Positions 1 through 9,118 are shown, counted from the stretch's first letter. The stretch is 64,000 bases of DNA from Rhodothermaeota bacterium MED-G19 (GCA_002457315.1 NTKI01000001.1:62001-126000), one strand, 5' to 3'. Notes: generated from the sequence alone by a model not told the origin. A program made the numbers and translations.

Positions 1-316
1 ACAAACCATTATAATGGTTTGTGTTCTGTATTGCAAGAACATCTGGAGTGTCTTCTACAACACATAATATCTCTTTATTAGTGTAGGGGTTATTTGATTT
101 ACATGAGCATTTACCATCTTCACATATCACATGACATATGTCACAGTACTCAGTTTTGTTTTTAAGGTCAACAATAGCTTTTGAAATATTTTCGGAAAAA
201 TTTATATCTTTTTTTAAGAGGAAAAGACAAAGTCTTAGAGCGGTTTTTTTCCCAATGCCAGGAAGTCTAGATATTTCATTTACTGCAGTTTCAATAATTT
301 TAGTTGGAAGTTTCAT
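1..316 (-). CDS. recR: Recombination mediator RecR (N-terminal part, cut by the window edge)
   Basis: RecR works with RecF/RecO to load RecA at single-strand gaps. The reverse strand reads from an ATG at 316 into a helix-hairpin-helix (LPGIGKKTALRL, about residues 18-29), then a cysteine cluster, then the start of a Toprim domain (VVEDTPDVLAI). About 105 residues are visible and the rest lies before base 1. The zinc cluster reads C-x2-C-x8-C-x-C; the family norm, as I recall it, ends C-x2-C, so one residue appears missing between the last two cysteines. A 22-bp palindrome lies in the coding region at 1-22. The symporter gene starts divergently at 410. A TAnnTTTG match on the reverse strand at 367-374 could be its -7 element, but the -33 spacing is poor. 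Confidence 0.93.
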   Translation of the reverse strand, partial: MKLPTKIIETAVNEISRLPGIGKKTALRLCLFLLKKDINFSENISKAIVDLKNKTEYCDICHVICEDGKCSCKSNNPYTNKEILCVVEDTPDVLAIQNTNHYNGL

Positions 317-409
317 TTAAAAATATCTTTCTTTTGAAATTAAAATTGATTTAGAGTTAACTTTATCAAAAATATACCCTAACATAATTGTTTTTTTTCA
401 AAAATAAAT

Positions 410-1858
410 ATGAATGCTAACATTATACTTCTGATTTTTATAATATATTTTTTAGTTCTTCTTTTCATCTCAAGACTAACAACAAAAAAATCAAGTTTTA
501 ATGATTTTTTTAATGCTAATAGATCTTCACCATGGTACTTGGTAGCATTTGGGATGATAGGGACTTCACTTTCAGGAGTTACGTTTATTTCTGTTCCTGG
601 TGAGGTTGGTAATACTAATTTTAATTATTTTCAAGTTGTTTTAGGATATCTTTTGGGTTACTATGTGATAGCAAAAGTACTACTGCCTTTATATTATAAA
701 CTCAATCTTGTTTCAATATACACTTATCTTGATAAGAGGTTTGGTTATTATAGTTATAAATCAGGCGCTTTCTTCTTTTTATTATCTAGAACCATAGGAG
801 CTTCATTTCGATTATTTCTGGTTGCTGGGGTACTTCAAATAGCAGTATTTAACCAGTTAGGAATGCCTTTTTATTTTTCTGTTTTTATAACTATTCTCTT
901 AATATGGGTTTATACATTTAAAGGGGGAATAAAGACTATTGTCTGGACAGATGCTCTTCAGACATTTTTTATGCTTTCGGCAGTCATAATTACCATCTTC
1001 ATTATTCTTGATAAAATGGATATCTCTTTATTTGAATCTATCGTCTTGATAAAAAATAGTTCATATTCAAATATTTTTTATTTTGACTGGAAATCTAGCA
1101 ATGATTTTTTTAAGCAGTTTTTTTCAGGAGCATTTATTGCTATAGTAATGACTGGGCTTGACCAAGATATGATGCAAAAAAACTTAACCTGTAAAAATTT
1201 AGGAGACGCTCAAAAGAACATATTTTGGTTTTGTGTGATTTTAGTTATAGCTAATTTATTATTTCTTTCACTTGGAGCTTTACTCTATATCTATTCTGAG
1301 TCATTAAATATCCCCATACCACAGAGATCGGATGATTTATATCCAATATTAGCTTTAAATAATTTGGGTGGATTGACATCTATTATATTTTTATTAGGAA
1401 TAATAGCTGCAGCATATTCAAGTGCAGATTCAGCTTTAACCTCATTAACTACTTCTTTCTGTATTGATTTCTTGAATATAGATAATAGCTCAAATAAGAA
1501 GAAAACTAGATTTTTTGTACATATTGGTTTCTCTGTTATACTGTTTTTAGTTATACTGATATTCAAAGAAATTAATGATGAAAGTGTGATTAATTCAATA
1601 TTTAAGGCAGCGGGATACACTTATGGTCCCTTATTAGGCCTTTTCTCTTTCGGTATTTTTACAAAATATAATGTAAGAGATAGGTTTGTTTTACCAATAT
1701 GTATATTATCACCTGCGTTTAGTTACATTATTAATATATATTCTGAACAATTATTATTTGGGTATAAGTTTGGTTTTGAGATACTCCTACTTAATGGTTT
1801 GATTACTTTTCTGGGACTTTTCCTTATTAGGAAAAAACAGTTACAGTCTACTATTTAG
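410..1858 (+). CDS. Sodium:solute symporter (SSF/SSS family)
   Basis: This is a 482-residue integral inner-membrane protein with about 13 hydrophobic segments, the usual size and shape of the SSF family (relatives of PutP, PanF and SGLT). Family-like stretches include GGIKTIVWTDALQTFF near residues 168-183, the Q/D/M-rich DQDMMQKNLTCKNLGDAQ near 250 and the AAAYSSADSALTSL helix near 330, which carries the small and hydroxyl residues typical of the sodium site. The substrate cannot be told from sequence; sialic acid, sugar, amino acid and nucleoside are all possible. The ATG at 410 opens directly into the first membrane helix. Its 3' end overlaps the convergent gene at 1841 by 18 bp. No obvious partner gene indicates the solute. 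Confidence 0.9.
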   Translation: MNANIILLIFIIYFLVLLFISRLTTKKSSFNDFFNANRSSPWYLVAFGMIGTSLSGVTFISVPGEVGNTNFNYFQVVLGYLLGYYVIAKVLLPLYYKLNLVSIYTYLDKRFGYYSYKSGAFFFLLSRTIGASFRLFLVAGVLQIAVFNQLGMPFYFSVFITILLIWVYTFKGGIKTIVWTDALQTFFMLSAVIITIFIILDKMDISLFESIVLIKNSSYSNIFYFDWKSSNDFFKQFFSGAFIAIVMTGLDQDMMQKNLTCKNLGDAQKNIFWFCVILVIANLLFLSLGALLYIYSESLNIPIPQRSDDLYPILALNNLGGLTSIIFLLGIIAAAYSSADSALTSLTTSFCIDFLNIDNSSNKKKTRFFVHIGFSVILFLVILIFKEINDESVINSIFKAAGYTYGPLLGLFSFGIFTKYNVRDRFVLPICILSPAFSYIINIYSEQLLFGYKFGFEILLLNGLITFLGLFLIRKKQLQSTI

Positions 1859-3061
1859 GAAGTTATTAAATGCTGATCCAAAAGTGTAGCCTATAGCTAT
1901 TCTAAATTCTGATCTAAAATCAGTTGCAATTTCTTGTTGCTCTAATAATAGATCTTCAATAGAGGCATTTCCTTTAGGTAAACTTAATTGGTCTCTTATT
2001 ATCTCTATCTCTCCTCCGAATCTTATAGCAAGACCTTCAAATACTCTTATTGAAAACCAGCTATCTAAACTAAAACTATTTTTTGAAGGGTCCTGAAGAA
2101 ATGATTTACCTCTTAAATTAGTATATATTTCTCCCCATGGCTGTCTAAATCTAGTCTCAAATGCAAGTTGATGTAGATAAACATTCTCCTCAAACTTATT
2201 GTATATGGTTTCTTCTATATAATTTCTGTATCCATATCCAATTCTGTAATTAATGACCATTTCTCTTCTAACAAACTCATCATATGGAAAAAAACTATAC
2301 TCAATAGCAGGCATAATATAATATCTATAATCAATATTTTGATATGTGTCACCACTAGCACCAGCGTTAAAACCAGCTGACCATTTGTTGTTTATGCTCC
2401 ATACGCTCTTTGCTCCAAATGATTTTCTATTACTTTTACTTATGAATATATTATCTTGATTTTCATATTTATTATTTGATCTTTCAAAGTCAATATCAAA
2501 TTGCAATTTTATTTTATCTGTTACCTTATCTGCTTCTAGCTCTATTCTAACGTTAGACTCTTTCCTACTAGTCTCATTTTCAAAATTTACTTCTCCAGCA
2601 CTTTGAAAGACCCAGTTTTTCCACTTATCTGAACTAGAGTTATTTGAGTTTTCATTATTTACAACAGTGTCAACAGAGATAGATATTTTTTCAGCTAAAT
2701 CTGTTTCAATTAAATAATATAAAAGTCCTAGTTCAATCTTTTTTTTAAGAGATACTCTGACTTCATCTCTTGTCATCTTGGGATTAGTATCTAATGACAA
2801 AGAAATTTTCTTATCTGAAAATATATTTTTTCCAATAAAATCTAATGAGTACCTATTTCCATTATTTGCATTTCGATTTCTATATATAAATAATTGAATA
2901 TCAGCAAGCCCTTGATCTCTCACATGATTAACATAATTAATTTCATTTTTTAAAAAGCTATTATCACATCTATCACACTTAATAAATAAATTATTTAGAT
3001 CCTCTTGACTATATAGGCTATTAGATATTAATAAAACAAGGTAAGTAAGTATTTTTTTCAT
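1841..3061 (-). CDS. Conserved exported protein of unknown function, probable outer-membrane barrel
   Basis: The 406-residue protein begins with a Sec signal peptide (MKKILTYLVLLISNSLYSQ). A short N-terminal module follows with CDRCD and NYVNHVRDQGLADIQLF (about residues 33-60). I recall similar FVNYVRDR-type modules in many uncharacterised proteins of Bacteroidota and Acidobacteriota, but no function is known to me. The second half is rich in alternating aromatic and polar stretches, with repeated short strand-like segments ending in IAIGYTFGSAFNNFLNSRL, which suggests an outer-membrane beta-barrel of a dozen or more strands. It lies 1 bp downstream of the ATL gene and may be co-transcribed with it and tRNA-Ser. 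Its stop overlaps the symporter gene tail to tail. The function call is left open. Confidence 0.75.
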   Translation of the reverse strand: MKKILTYLVLLISNSLYSQEDLNNLFIKCDRCDNSFLKNEINYVNHVRDQGLADIQLFIYRNRNANNGNRYSLDFIGKNIFSDKKISLSLDTNPKMTRDEVRVSLKKKIELGLLYYLIETDLAEKISISVDTVVNNENSNNSSSDKWKNWVFQSAGEVNFENETSRKESNVRIELEADKVTDKIKLQFDIDFERSNNKYENQDNIFISKSNRKSFGAKSVWSINNKWSAGFNAGASGDTYQNIDYRYYIMPAIEYSFFPYDEFVRREMVINYRIGYGYRNYIEETIYNKFEENVYLHQLAFETRFRQPWGEIYTNLRGKSFLQDPSKNSFSLDSWFSIRVFEGLAIRFGGEIEIIRDQLSLPKGNASIEDLLLEQQEIATDFRSEFRIAIGYTFGSAFNNFLNSRL

Positions 3062-3062
3062 C

Positions 3063-3392
3063 TTATAGTTCTAGCTCTTTAATTGGTTCCCAAAATAACT
3101 TTTTAAAATTTTTAATCCTATCATCTTTAACTTTAATGCCTTCTTCATTTAAAAGTTTTTCCATTGTATTATTATTTTCAAAGTGGTGTTTTCCTGTTAG
3201 AAGTCCACTTCTATTTACTACTCTATGAGCAGGAATTGATTTGTCAAAGTGAGAATTGTTCATAGCCCACCCAACAACTCTAGCACTTTTTGCAGTTCCT
3301 AAATATTTTGCTATTGCCCCATATGATGTAACCCTTCCTCTTGGTATAAGCTTAACTACTTGGTATATATCTTTAAAGAAATCTGAGTTCAC
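3063..3392 (-). CDS. Alkyltransferase-like (ATL) MGMT-family DNA-binding protein
   Basis: The protein has 109 residues and matches the C-terminal DNA-binding domain of O6-alkylguanine transferases. It has RGRVTSYGAIAKYLG (wing/helix region), SARVVGWAMNN (the arginine-finger region) and IPAHRVVNRSGLLTGKHHF. The active-site PCHR motif is replaced by PAHR, so the methyl-acceptor cysteine is absent. Proteins of this kind (ATL) bind O6-alkylguanine and hand it to nucleotide excision repair instead of removing the alkyl group. The open frame runs upstream through the tRNA-Ser gene, so a long start is excluded. The first usable start after the tRNA is GTG at 3392, giving MNSDFFKDIYQVV, which fits the family length of about 110. 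It sits directly behind tRNA-Ser and probably shares its promoter. Confidence 0.88.
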   Translation of the reverse strand: MNSDFFKDIYQVVKLIPRGRVTSYGAIAKYLGTAKSARVVGWAMNNSHFDKSIPAHRVVNRSGLLTGKHHFENNNTMEKLLNEEGIKVKDDRIKNFKKLFWEPIKELEL

Positions 3393-3414
3393 TATGGGTA
3401 ATGTTGAATAAAAG

Positions 3415-3499
3415 CAGAGGAGGAGGGATTCGAACCCCCGGTACCTTGCGGTACAACGGTTTTCAAGACCGCCGCATTCGACCACTCTGCCACTCCTCT
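3415..3499 (-). tRNA. tRNA-Ser (anticodon UGA)
   Basis: The reverse strand folds into an 85-nt type II tRNA. The 7-bp acceptor is AGAGGAG/CTCCTCT, the anticodon loop CTTGAAA gives UGA, there is a long variable arm containing GTACC/GGTAC, and the T-loop is TTCGAAT. The discriminator base is G, as expected for serine. The CCA tail is not encoded. It has its own consensus promoter at 3516-3545, and the ATL gene starts about 20 bp after it. Confidence 0.96.
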
Positions 3500-3515
3500 G
3501 TAATAATCTTGGCGA

Positions 3516-3545
3516 CAAAAATATATTAATTAGGACATTTGCCAA
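3516..3545 (-). promoter_or_regulatory. Bacteroidota-type promoter of tRNA-Ser
   Basis: On the reverse strand TTG (3545-3543) is followed after exactly 19 bp by TATTTTTG (3523-3516), a full match to the Bacteroidota -33/-7 consensus TTG-N19-TAnnTTTG. Transcription would start near 3511, about 12 bp before the tRNA 5' end. It lies in the short gap after the YihY-like gene. Confidence 0.7.
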
Positions 3546-3554
3546 AAATACCCT

Positions 3555-4478
3555 CTAATTAAATTTTGATTTTAATTTTTTAATTGCAATATCTATACTT
3601 GTATTCCACTCAAACCCAATTAATATAATAGAGGATATTACATAAACCCAGCCCATATATGCAATTAATATTCCTATAGATCCATACAATTTATTATATG
3701 TAGGGAAATTATTTATGTAGTATGAAAAAGCTAATGATATTGCAACACAACCGATTGCGGAAATAATCGATCCGGATGAAATAAATGTCCATTTATTATG
3801 AGTCACAGGTGCAAAATAGAATATAGAGGTAATTAGTAAATAGAATGAGGTAAATAAGGAGAGCAGTTTATAAGAATTTATTGTGTAGTATTCTGCATCC
3901 TCAAATAAATTATATTCTAAAATTATATTAATTATAAAATCTCCAAGTGTAGATAGGACTATAGCTATAATAGTTACTATAAAAAAAACAAAAGTTAAGA
4001 GCATTGCTATAAGTCTTGTCTCATAAAAGCTCCTGTTTTCTCTGATTCTATGACAGCTATTAAATGTTTTAATTAATGTATTAAATCCATTAGAAGAAAG
4101 AAATATAGATGAGATTACCCCAATAGATAAAAGCCCTCCTCTTTTAGTTTCAACTAAATCAAGGATAGTGTTTTTAGTTATACTAAACATATCTGAAGGC
4201 ATAATGTTTTGAAGAAAAATTAATATTTTTTCAGAGTCAATTTCTGGAACCCAAGCATTAATATATGGTAATAAGGTGAAGAGAAATATAATTAAGGGGA
4301 ACGATGCTATAGTAAAGCTAAAGGCTACTGCAAGAGATCTCTCAAATATTTCATCTTCAATCAGTTTATTTTTAAATATTTTAAATACACTGTAGTATGA
4401 TATGGTTTTTCCAACCAAGTATATTCTCTTGAAAAGAACTCTCATAAAAATGGATATATATTTAAAAAGTCCCTTCAT
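3555..4478 (-). CDS. YihY/BrkB-family inner-membrane protein
   Basis: This 307-residue membrane protein has about six hydrophobic segments and the organisation of the YihY/BrkB family (once called ribonuclease BN): an amphipathic N-terminus, LAVAFSFTIASFPLIIFLF near 50-68, and the C-terminal GSIGILIAYMGWVYVISSIILIGFEWN. In this family the last segment is the most conserved part. The molecular function is not established; a transport or envelope role is usually assumed. Its start overlaps the stop of the thioesterase gene by 4 bp (ATGA), so it is the last gene of an mltG-thioesterase-yihY operon. No odd features were seen. Confidence 0.88.
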   Translation of the reverse strand: MKGLFKYISIFMRVLFKRIYLVGKTISYYSVFKIFKNKLIEDEIFERSLAVAFSFTIASFPLIIFLFTLLPYINAWVPEIDSEKILIFLQNIMPSDMFSITKNTILDLVETKRGGLLSIGVISSIFLSSNGFNTLIKTFNSCHRIRENRSFYETRLIAMLLTFVFFIVTIIAIVLSTLGDFIINIILEYNLFEDAEYYTINSYKLLSLFTSFYLLITSIFYFAPVTHNKWTFISSGSIISAIGCVAISLAFSYYINNFPTYNKLYGSIGILIAYMGWVYVISSIILIGFEWNTSIDIAIKKLKSKFN

Positions 4479-4882
4479 TTAAAATTACTTTTAATTATAT
4501 CTAATAATTCAATGGGAATCCTAACTGCTTTTTTCTTATTTAAATCAATAAATGTAAGAGCAGTTTTTCCGGTATTTGCTAATTCTCCTTTAGAGTTATA
4601 GATTTTATATGTGAATTTTATTTTAGATAAGGGCAACTCTTCAATTGAAGTAATAATTTTGATTTTTTCATCATATTTTATTGGCATGAGGTATTTACTT
4701 TCCATCTCAATTACAGGCATACCTATACCTCTATCTTCTAGTTTTTTATATGAAAATCCTAGGCTTCTAAATAACTCTACCCTAGCTATTTCATAATAAC
4801 TCGCATATCTGCCATAATAAACATATCCCATCTGATCAGTATCAGAATATCTTACTCTTATATTTAAATCACCTTTTAACAT
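4475..4882 (-). CDS. Acyl-CoA thioesterase, YbgC/4HBT hot-dog family
   Basis: A single hot-dog fold of 135 residues, the normal size for the YbgC/FadM group. The N-terminal signature VRYSDTDQMGYVYYGRYAS (about residues 10-28) carries the catalytic aspartate, followed by YYEIARVELFRSLGF. The enzyme would hydrolyse acyl-CoA thioesters in the cytoplasm; chain length cannot be predicted. It is translationally coupled on both sides: its ATG shares one base with the mltG stop and its stop overlaps the yihY-like start. In Bacteroidota such a thioesterase next to mltG is, from memory, a common neighbourhood. I read no substitution at the active site. Confidence 0.9.
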   Translation of the reverse strand: MLKGDLNIRVRYSDTDQMGYVYYGRYASYYEIARVELFRSLGFSYKKLEDRGIGMPVIEMESKYLMPIKYDEKIKIITSIEELPLSKIKFTYKIYNSKGELANTGKTALTFIDLNKKKAVRIPIELLDIIKSNFK

Positions 4883-5910
4883 TATCTAAAAATATTTCTT
4901 TCATTTAAAGCTCTTTGAAATTTTTTTGCATTTTTATTGTGTTGAGTTAATGAGATTGCAAATTCATGATAACCTGAGAAATCAGCTTTAGCACAAAAAA
5001 ATATAAATCTATGTTTTTCATAATTAAGTACAGCATCTATATATTTTTTTGGAACTAATCTTATTGGCCCAGGTGGAAGCCCTTTGTATTTATATGTGTT
5101 ATATGGAGAGTTAATCTTTTTGTGTTTATTTAATACCCTTCTAATGGTGTAGTCATTAGCAGCAAACACAAGTGTTGGATCTGCCTGAAGTAACATATTT
5201 CTGTTTAGTCTATTTATATAAACGCCAGCAATTCTATCTGCTTCATCAATCATCCTAGTCTCTGAAGCTACAATAGAAGCTAAGACAATAACTTCCTTTT
5301 GATTTAATTTTAATTTTTCAAGTTTTTTCTTTCTTTGATCATTCCAAAATCTCCTATACTCTTTTTCCATTTTATTAATAAATTCTTTTGGAGAAGTATC
5401 CCAATAAACTTCATACGTATCGGGCAGAAATATGCTAATTATATCGTTTTTATTAAAATTACCATAAGTTTTCATGTTTTGATATAGATAATTCAATAAA
5501 TCATCTTCAGACATTTTTAATTTTTTCGTTATTTTTTCAGCTAGGTCATCCATTTTCCTAGCGTATGAAAATGTTATGTTAATAGGAGTTTGACTTCCTG
5601 ATCTTAACATTGTAATCATGTCGTAATTAGACATGTTAGTCTTAACCTTGTAGGCTCCTTCTTTAATATTTTCTTGGTAATCCATTAGTTTGCTTAATAC
5701 GCTAAATGATAAAATGTCATTAATGATAGTGTCTCTTTCTAATGACTTTATTAGCTCATTAAATTCAGTTTGTTCATTGATGATAATAAATTTTTCATCA
5801 CTATTAATTAAAAAATTTGGTGAGTAAAGCATCTGGTAAATATATACGCTACAAGTGGTCAAGACTGTAGAGAAAATTATTAGAGGAATTAATATTTTTT
5901 TCTTACTCAT
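4882..5910 (-). CDS. mltG: Endolytic murein transglycosylase MltG (YceG-like)
   Basis: MltG cleaves nascent peptidoglycan strands and sets glycan length at the inner membrane. The 342-residue protein has one N-terminal membrane anchor (about residues 5-25), a LysM-like region including KEGAYKVKTNMSNYDMITML (about 81-100), and the catalytic YceG domain with VLASIVASETRMIDEADRIA (about 209-228), where the glutamate of SET is the expected general acid. ADPTLVFA and SPYNTYKYKGLPPGPIRLV are further family signatures. It heads the mltG-thioesterase-yihY operon and is divergent from the WbqC-like gene, with only 27 bp between starts. A TAnnTTTG match on the reverse strand at 5932-5925 probably belongs to its promoter. 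Confidence 0.93.
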   Translation of the reverse strand: MSKKKILIPLIIFSTVLTTCSVYIYQMLYSPNFLINSDEKFIIINEQTEFNELIKSLERDTIINDILSFSVLSKLMDYQENIKEGAYKVKTNMSNYDMITMLRSGSQTPINITFSYARKMDDLAEKITKKLKMSEDDLLNYLYQNMKTYGNFNKNDIISIFLPDTYEVYWDTSPKEFINKMEKEYRRFWNDQRKKKLEKLKLNQKEVIVLASIVASETRMIDEADRIAGVYINRLNRNMLLQADPTLVFAANDYTIRRVLNKHKKINSPYNTYKYKGLPPGPIRLVPKKYIDAVLNYEKHRFIFFCAKADFSGYHEFAISLTQHNKNAKKFQRALNERNIFR

Positions 5911-5924
5911 ATTATATTTACTTA

Positions 5925-5958
5925 CAAAGTTAATAATATGATTTTAGTTGAACCACAA
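5925..5958 (-). promoter_or_regulatory. Possible mltG promoter (good -7, loose -33)
   Basis: The reverse strand carries TAACTTTG at 5932-5925, a full TAnnTTTG match about 15 bp before the mltG start. The nearest TTG (5958-5956) is 23 bp upstream instead of 19 and lies inside the WbqC-like coding region. The match is suggestive, not decisive, and implies a very short leader. Confidence 0.35.
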
Positions 5959-6543
5959 TATTTGCCATCAGTAAATTATTTTAACAATATAGGTAAAGGT
6001 GAAATACTAGTTGATATTAACTCAGATTATGCTAATCAGTATGAGTTTAATCAGACAAGAATATCAAATGATGTGAAATCATTTGATATTAAGGTGCCAA
6101 TAATAAATGATAAAACAAACTGTAAATTGAAGGACCTAAAAATTGATAATACTAAAAATTGGATAAATAGCCACACTCAATCAATTCAGTCATCATATGG
6201 TAAATACCCTTATTTTTTGTTTTATAATGATGAAATAATTAATGTGCTTAAAAGAAGACATAATTACCTTATTGATCTAAATTATGACTTATTGACACAT
6301 TTACTTAAAATTTTAAATTATGATAATAAAATTAGAATTATCGAAGATGATAATAGTAAAATCATTGATTTAAGATCAAAAAAGATTGAATTTTCAAATG
6401 GACAAGCTAACGATATTAATAAAATTAGAGATGATTTTTTTCTTGGCAAGAATTTTGATTATAGATACAGTGTGATAGACTTATTATTTCTTAGAGGTCC
6501 AGAATCGGGCTTCCTTATTAGAAATTTTAAAAAAAATATTTAA
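5938..6543 (+). CDS. WbqC-like family protein
   Basis: A 201-residue cytoplasmic protein that resembles the WbqC family, named after an O-antigen locus protein and often found singly in Bacteroidota. Recognisable parts are the N-terminal EPQYLPSVNYF (canonical YLPNIxYF-type start), IKVPIINDK near 50, and KNWINSHTQSIQSSYGKYP near 76-94, which matches the family's NW...H...IQ..YGK.P pattern. No catalytic mechanism is established. A role in glycan or cell-envelope synthesis is inferred from the family name and the mltG neighbour. It opens at the ATG at 5938 and is followed 46 bp later by clpC. Its coding sequence is strongly AT-rich. Confidence 0.8.
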   Translation: MILVEPQYLPSVNYFNNIGKGEILVDINSDYANQYEFNQTRISNDVKSFDIKVPIINDKTNCKLKDLKIDNTKNWINSHTQSIQSSYGKYPYFLFYNDEIINVLKRRHNYLIDLNYDLLTHLLKILNYDNKIRIIEDDNSKIIDLRSKKIEFSNGQANDINKIRDDFFLGKNFDYRYSVIDLLFLRGPESGFLIRNFKKNI

Positions 6544-6589
6544 TAGTTTTTTTTATCAAAATGAGTTATCCTTACGTTATTAAATTGTT

Positions 6590-9118
6590 ATGGAAGCAAA
6601 ATTTTCAAATAGAGTAAAAGAAGTAATCTCATTGAGCAGGGAGGAAGCACTGCGACTTGGGCATGATTACATAGGAACTGAACACTTACTGCTCGGTGTT
6701 ATTAGAGAAGGTGAAGGAATTGCCATAAGCCTACTAAAAAAACTAGGTATAAGTTTAGAAGATCTTCGAGCATCTGTTGAGCATAATACTAAAAACACAA
6801 GTACATCTAACCTTAAGAATGTAACCAATATTCCATTGACAAGACAAACTGAAAAAGTTCTTAAAATAACATATTTAGAAGCAAAAATTTTTAAAAGCAA
6901 ACTTATTGGAACAGAGCATTTATTGCTAAGTATTTTAAGAGATGAGGATAATATAGCTACTCAAATATTAGATAAATTTGATGTTACATATGATGTTGTA
7001 AAAGAACTTCTTGAGTACCAAACAAGTAATCCGGAGGCTACTACTTCTTCTGAACCCATGGAAGATGATGAATTATCTAGCATTAAGGGTTCTCCAGCAC
7101 CAAAATCACCAAAATCAAAAGAAAAATCTAAGACTCCTATTCTAGATAATTTTGGAAAAGATCTAACAAAATTAGCCGAAAAAAATAAATTAGATTCAGT
7201 AATCGGAAGAGAAAAAGAGATAGAGAGAGTCGCACAAATACTTACTAGAAGAAAAAAAAATAATCCTATTTTAATTGGTGAGCCAGGTGTTGGAAAAACA
7301 GCAATAGCTGAAGCTTTAGCTTTAAGAATTACCCAAAAAAAAGTATCTAGAATTCTTCATAATAAAAGAGTTGTCACTTTAGATTTAGCATCTTTAGTTG
7401 CTGGAACTAAATATAGAGGTCAATTTGAGGAAAGGATGAAAGCAGTAATGACTGAGATTGAGAAATCAGATAATATTATTTTATTTATTGATGAGCTTCA
7501 TACTATTGTAGGTGCCGGAGGAGCTTCTGGCTCTCTAGATGCTTCTAACATGTTTAAGCCAGCTCTAGCTCGAGGTGAACTGCAATGTATTGGAGCTACT
7601 ACCTTGGATGAATATAGACAGTATGTTGAAAAAGACGGAGCTTTAGCAAGAAGATTTCAAGTAGTTGTAATTGATCCGACTACACCAGATGAAACTCAAA
7701 ATATTTTAGAAAATATCAAAGATAAATACGAAAGCCATCATAATGTGATTTACTCGCCTGAAGCGATTGAGGCCTGTGTAAAATTATCCGATAGATATAT
7801 AAGCGATAGATTTTTACCTGATAAGGCTATCGATTTAATGGATGAAGCAGGTTCTAGAGTTCATATGCATAATCTAGATGTTCCTGATGTAATTGTTGAA
7901 ATAGAGGAGAAAATAGATAAAATTAAAAGTCAAAAAAATCAAGTTGTTCAAAATCAAAAATATGAAGAAGCTGCTCAACTTAGAGATACGGAGAAAAAGC
8001 TTCTCTCAGAGTTAGACATTCAGAAAAAAAAGTGGGTAGAAGATTCTAAGAAAAAAAGGCATAAAGTAGGTGAAAAAAATATTTCCGAAGTAATCTCAAT
8101 GGTTACTGGAATCCCTTTAGAAAGGATAGAGCAAAATGAGAGTAGCCGTCTACTAGGAATGCCAAAAAAATTATCCAAGAAAGTTGTTGGACAAGATAAT
8201 GCAATCGATAAACTTGTCAGAGCTATTAAAAGAACAAGAGTTGGTCTAAAAGATCCAAAAAAGCCAATAGGTTCATTTATATTCTTAGGACCAACTGGAG
8301 TTGGAAAAACAGAGTTAGCTAAAGTATTAGCTAACTACTTATTTGATAAGGATGATTCGCTTATTAGGGTTGACATGTCTGAGTACATGGAAAAGTTTTC
8401 TATATCAAGACTAGTTGGTGCGCCTCCAGGATATGTGGGGTATGAAGAAGGAGGTCAGTTGAGTGAAAAAGTAAGAAGAAAACCTTACAGTGTAATATTA
8501 CTAGATGAAATTGAAAAGGCTCATCCAGATGTATTTAATATTTTATTACAAATTTTAGATGAAGGATTTTTAACTGATGGTCTTGGACATAGAGTTGATT
8601 TTAGAAATACTATCTTAATTATGACATCAAATATTGGAGCGAGAGACGTTCAAGATTTTGGTGCTGGGATTGGATTTGAAACAAAATCAAGAACAGATAA
8701 TATTAATGAAAATTTAAATTCAACTATAGATAAGGCTCTTCAAAGAACATTTAATCCTGAATTTGTCAATAGGCTTGATGACATTATAATTTTCAACTCT
8801 CTAACCAAAGAAGATTTATATAAAATAATTGATATTAATCTTAAAAAACTTTATAGCAAAGCTGACGAGATTGGTTACTCAATTGACCTAACTCATAAGG
8901 CAAAGGATTTTATTATTGAGAAAGGTTATAATCCTAAATATGGAGCGAGACCTTTAGAAAGAGCTATACAGAAACATATTGAGGATGTTCTTGCAGAAGA
9001 AATTCTTTCTGGAAATGTTAAAAAAGGTGATTTAGTTTTAGCTGATTTTGACAAAAAAAATAATGTGATAAAAATCACAAAGCTTGACCCCAAGAAGAAC
9101 AAACAAAAGTCTAAGTAA
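6590..9118 (+). CDS. clpC: ATP-dependent Clp protease ATP-binding subunit ClpC
   Basis: AAA+ unfoldase of 842 residues that feeds substrates to ClpP. The domains in order are two N-terminal Clp repeats (about 1-145, with [20 protein letters not shown] and a second GTEHLLL), AAA1 with [14 protein letters not shown] (about 229) and the Walker [10 protein letters not shown], a UVR/middle region ([18 protein letters not shown], near 460), and AAA2 with [12 protein letters not shown] (about 567). A GAGIGF loop after the sensor region is a likely ClpP-docking tripeptide. The middle region and the absence of a long coiled-coil domain separate it from ClpB. The last 8 bp overlap the convergent fabG. 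No clear consensus promoter was found in the 46 bp upstream. Confidence 0.97.
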   Translation: MEAKFSNRVKEVISLSREEALRLGHDYIGTEHLLLGVIREGEGIAISLLKKLGISLEDLRASVEHNTKNTSTSNLKNVTNIPLTRQTEKVLKITYLEAKIFKSKLIGTEHLLLSILRDEDNIATQILDKFDVTYDVVKELLEYQTSNPEATTSSEPMEDDELSSIKGSPAPKSPKSKEKSKTPILDNFGKDLTKLAEKNKLDSVIGREKEIERVAQILTRRKKNNPILIGEPGVGKTAIAEALALRITQKKVSRILHNKRVVTLDLASLVAGTKYRGQFEERMKAVMTEIEKSDNIILFIDELHTIVGAGGASGSLDASNMFKPALARGELQCIGATTLDEYRQYVEKDGALARRFQVVVIDPTTPDETQNILENIKDKYESHHNVIYSPEAIEACVKLSDRYISDRFLPDKAIDLMDEAGSRVHMHNLDVPDVIVEIEEKIDKIKSQKNQVVQNQKYEEAAQLRDTEKKLLSELDIQKKKWVEDSKKKRHKVGEKNISEVISMVTGIPLERIEQNESSRLLGMPKKLSKKVVGQDNAIDKLVRAIKRTRVGLKDPKKPIGSFIFLGPTGVGKTELAKVLANYLFDKDDSLIRVDMSEYMEKFSISRLVGAPPGYVGYEEGGQLSEKVRRKPYSVILLDEIEKAHPDVFNILLQILDEGFLTDGLGHRVDFRNTILIMTSNIGARDVQDFGAGIGFETKSRTDNINENLNSTIDKALQRTFNPEFVNRLDDIIIFNSLTKEDLYKIIDINLKKLYSKADEIGYSIDLTHKAKDFIIEKGYNPKYGARPLERAIQKHIEDVLAEEILSGNVKKGDLVLADFDKKNNVIKITKLDPKKNKQKSK

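Noticed and set aside
138-320. Forward-strand open frame of 60 codons near the left edge
   Set aside because: It lies antisense to recR, whose helix-hairpin-helix and cysteine motifs are clear.
3393-3545. N-terminal extension of the ATL gene starting MANVLINIF
   Set aside because: It translates straight through the complete tRNA-Ser gene; family members begin just before the FFKDIYQVV-type segment.
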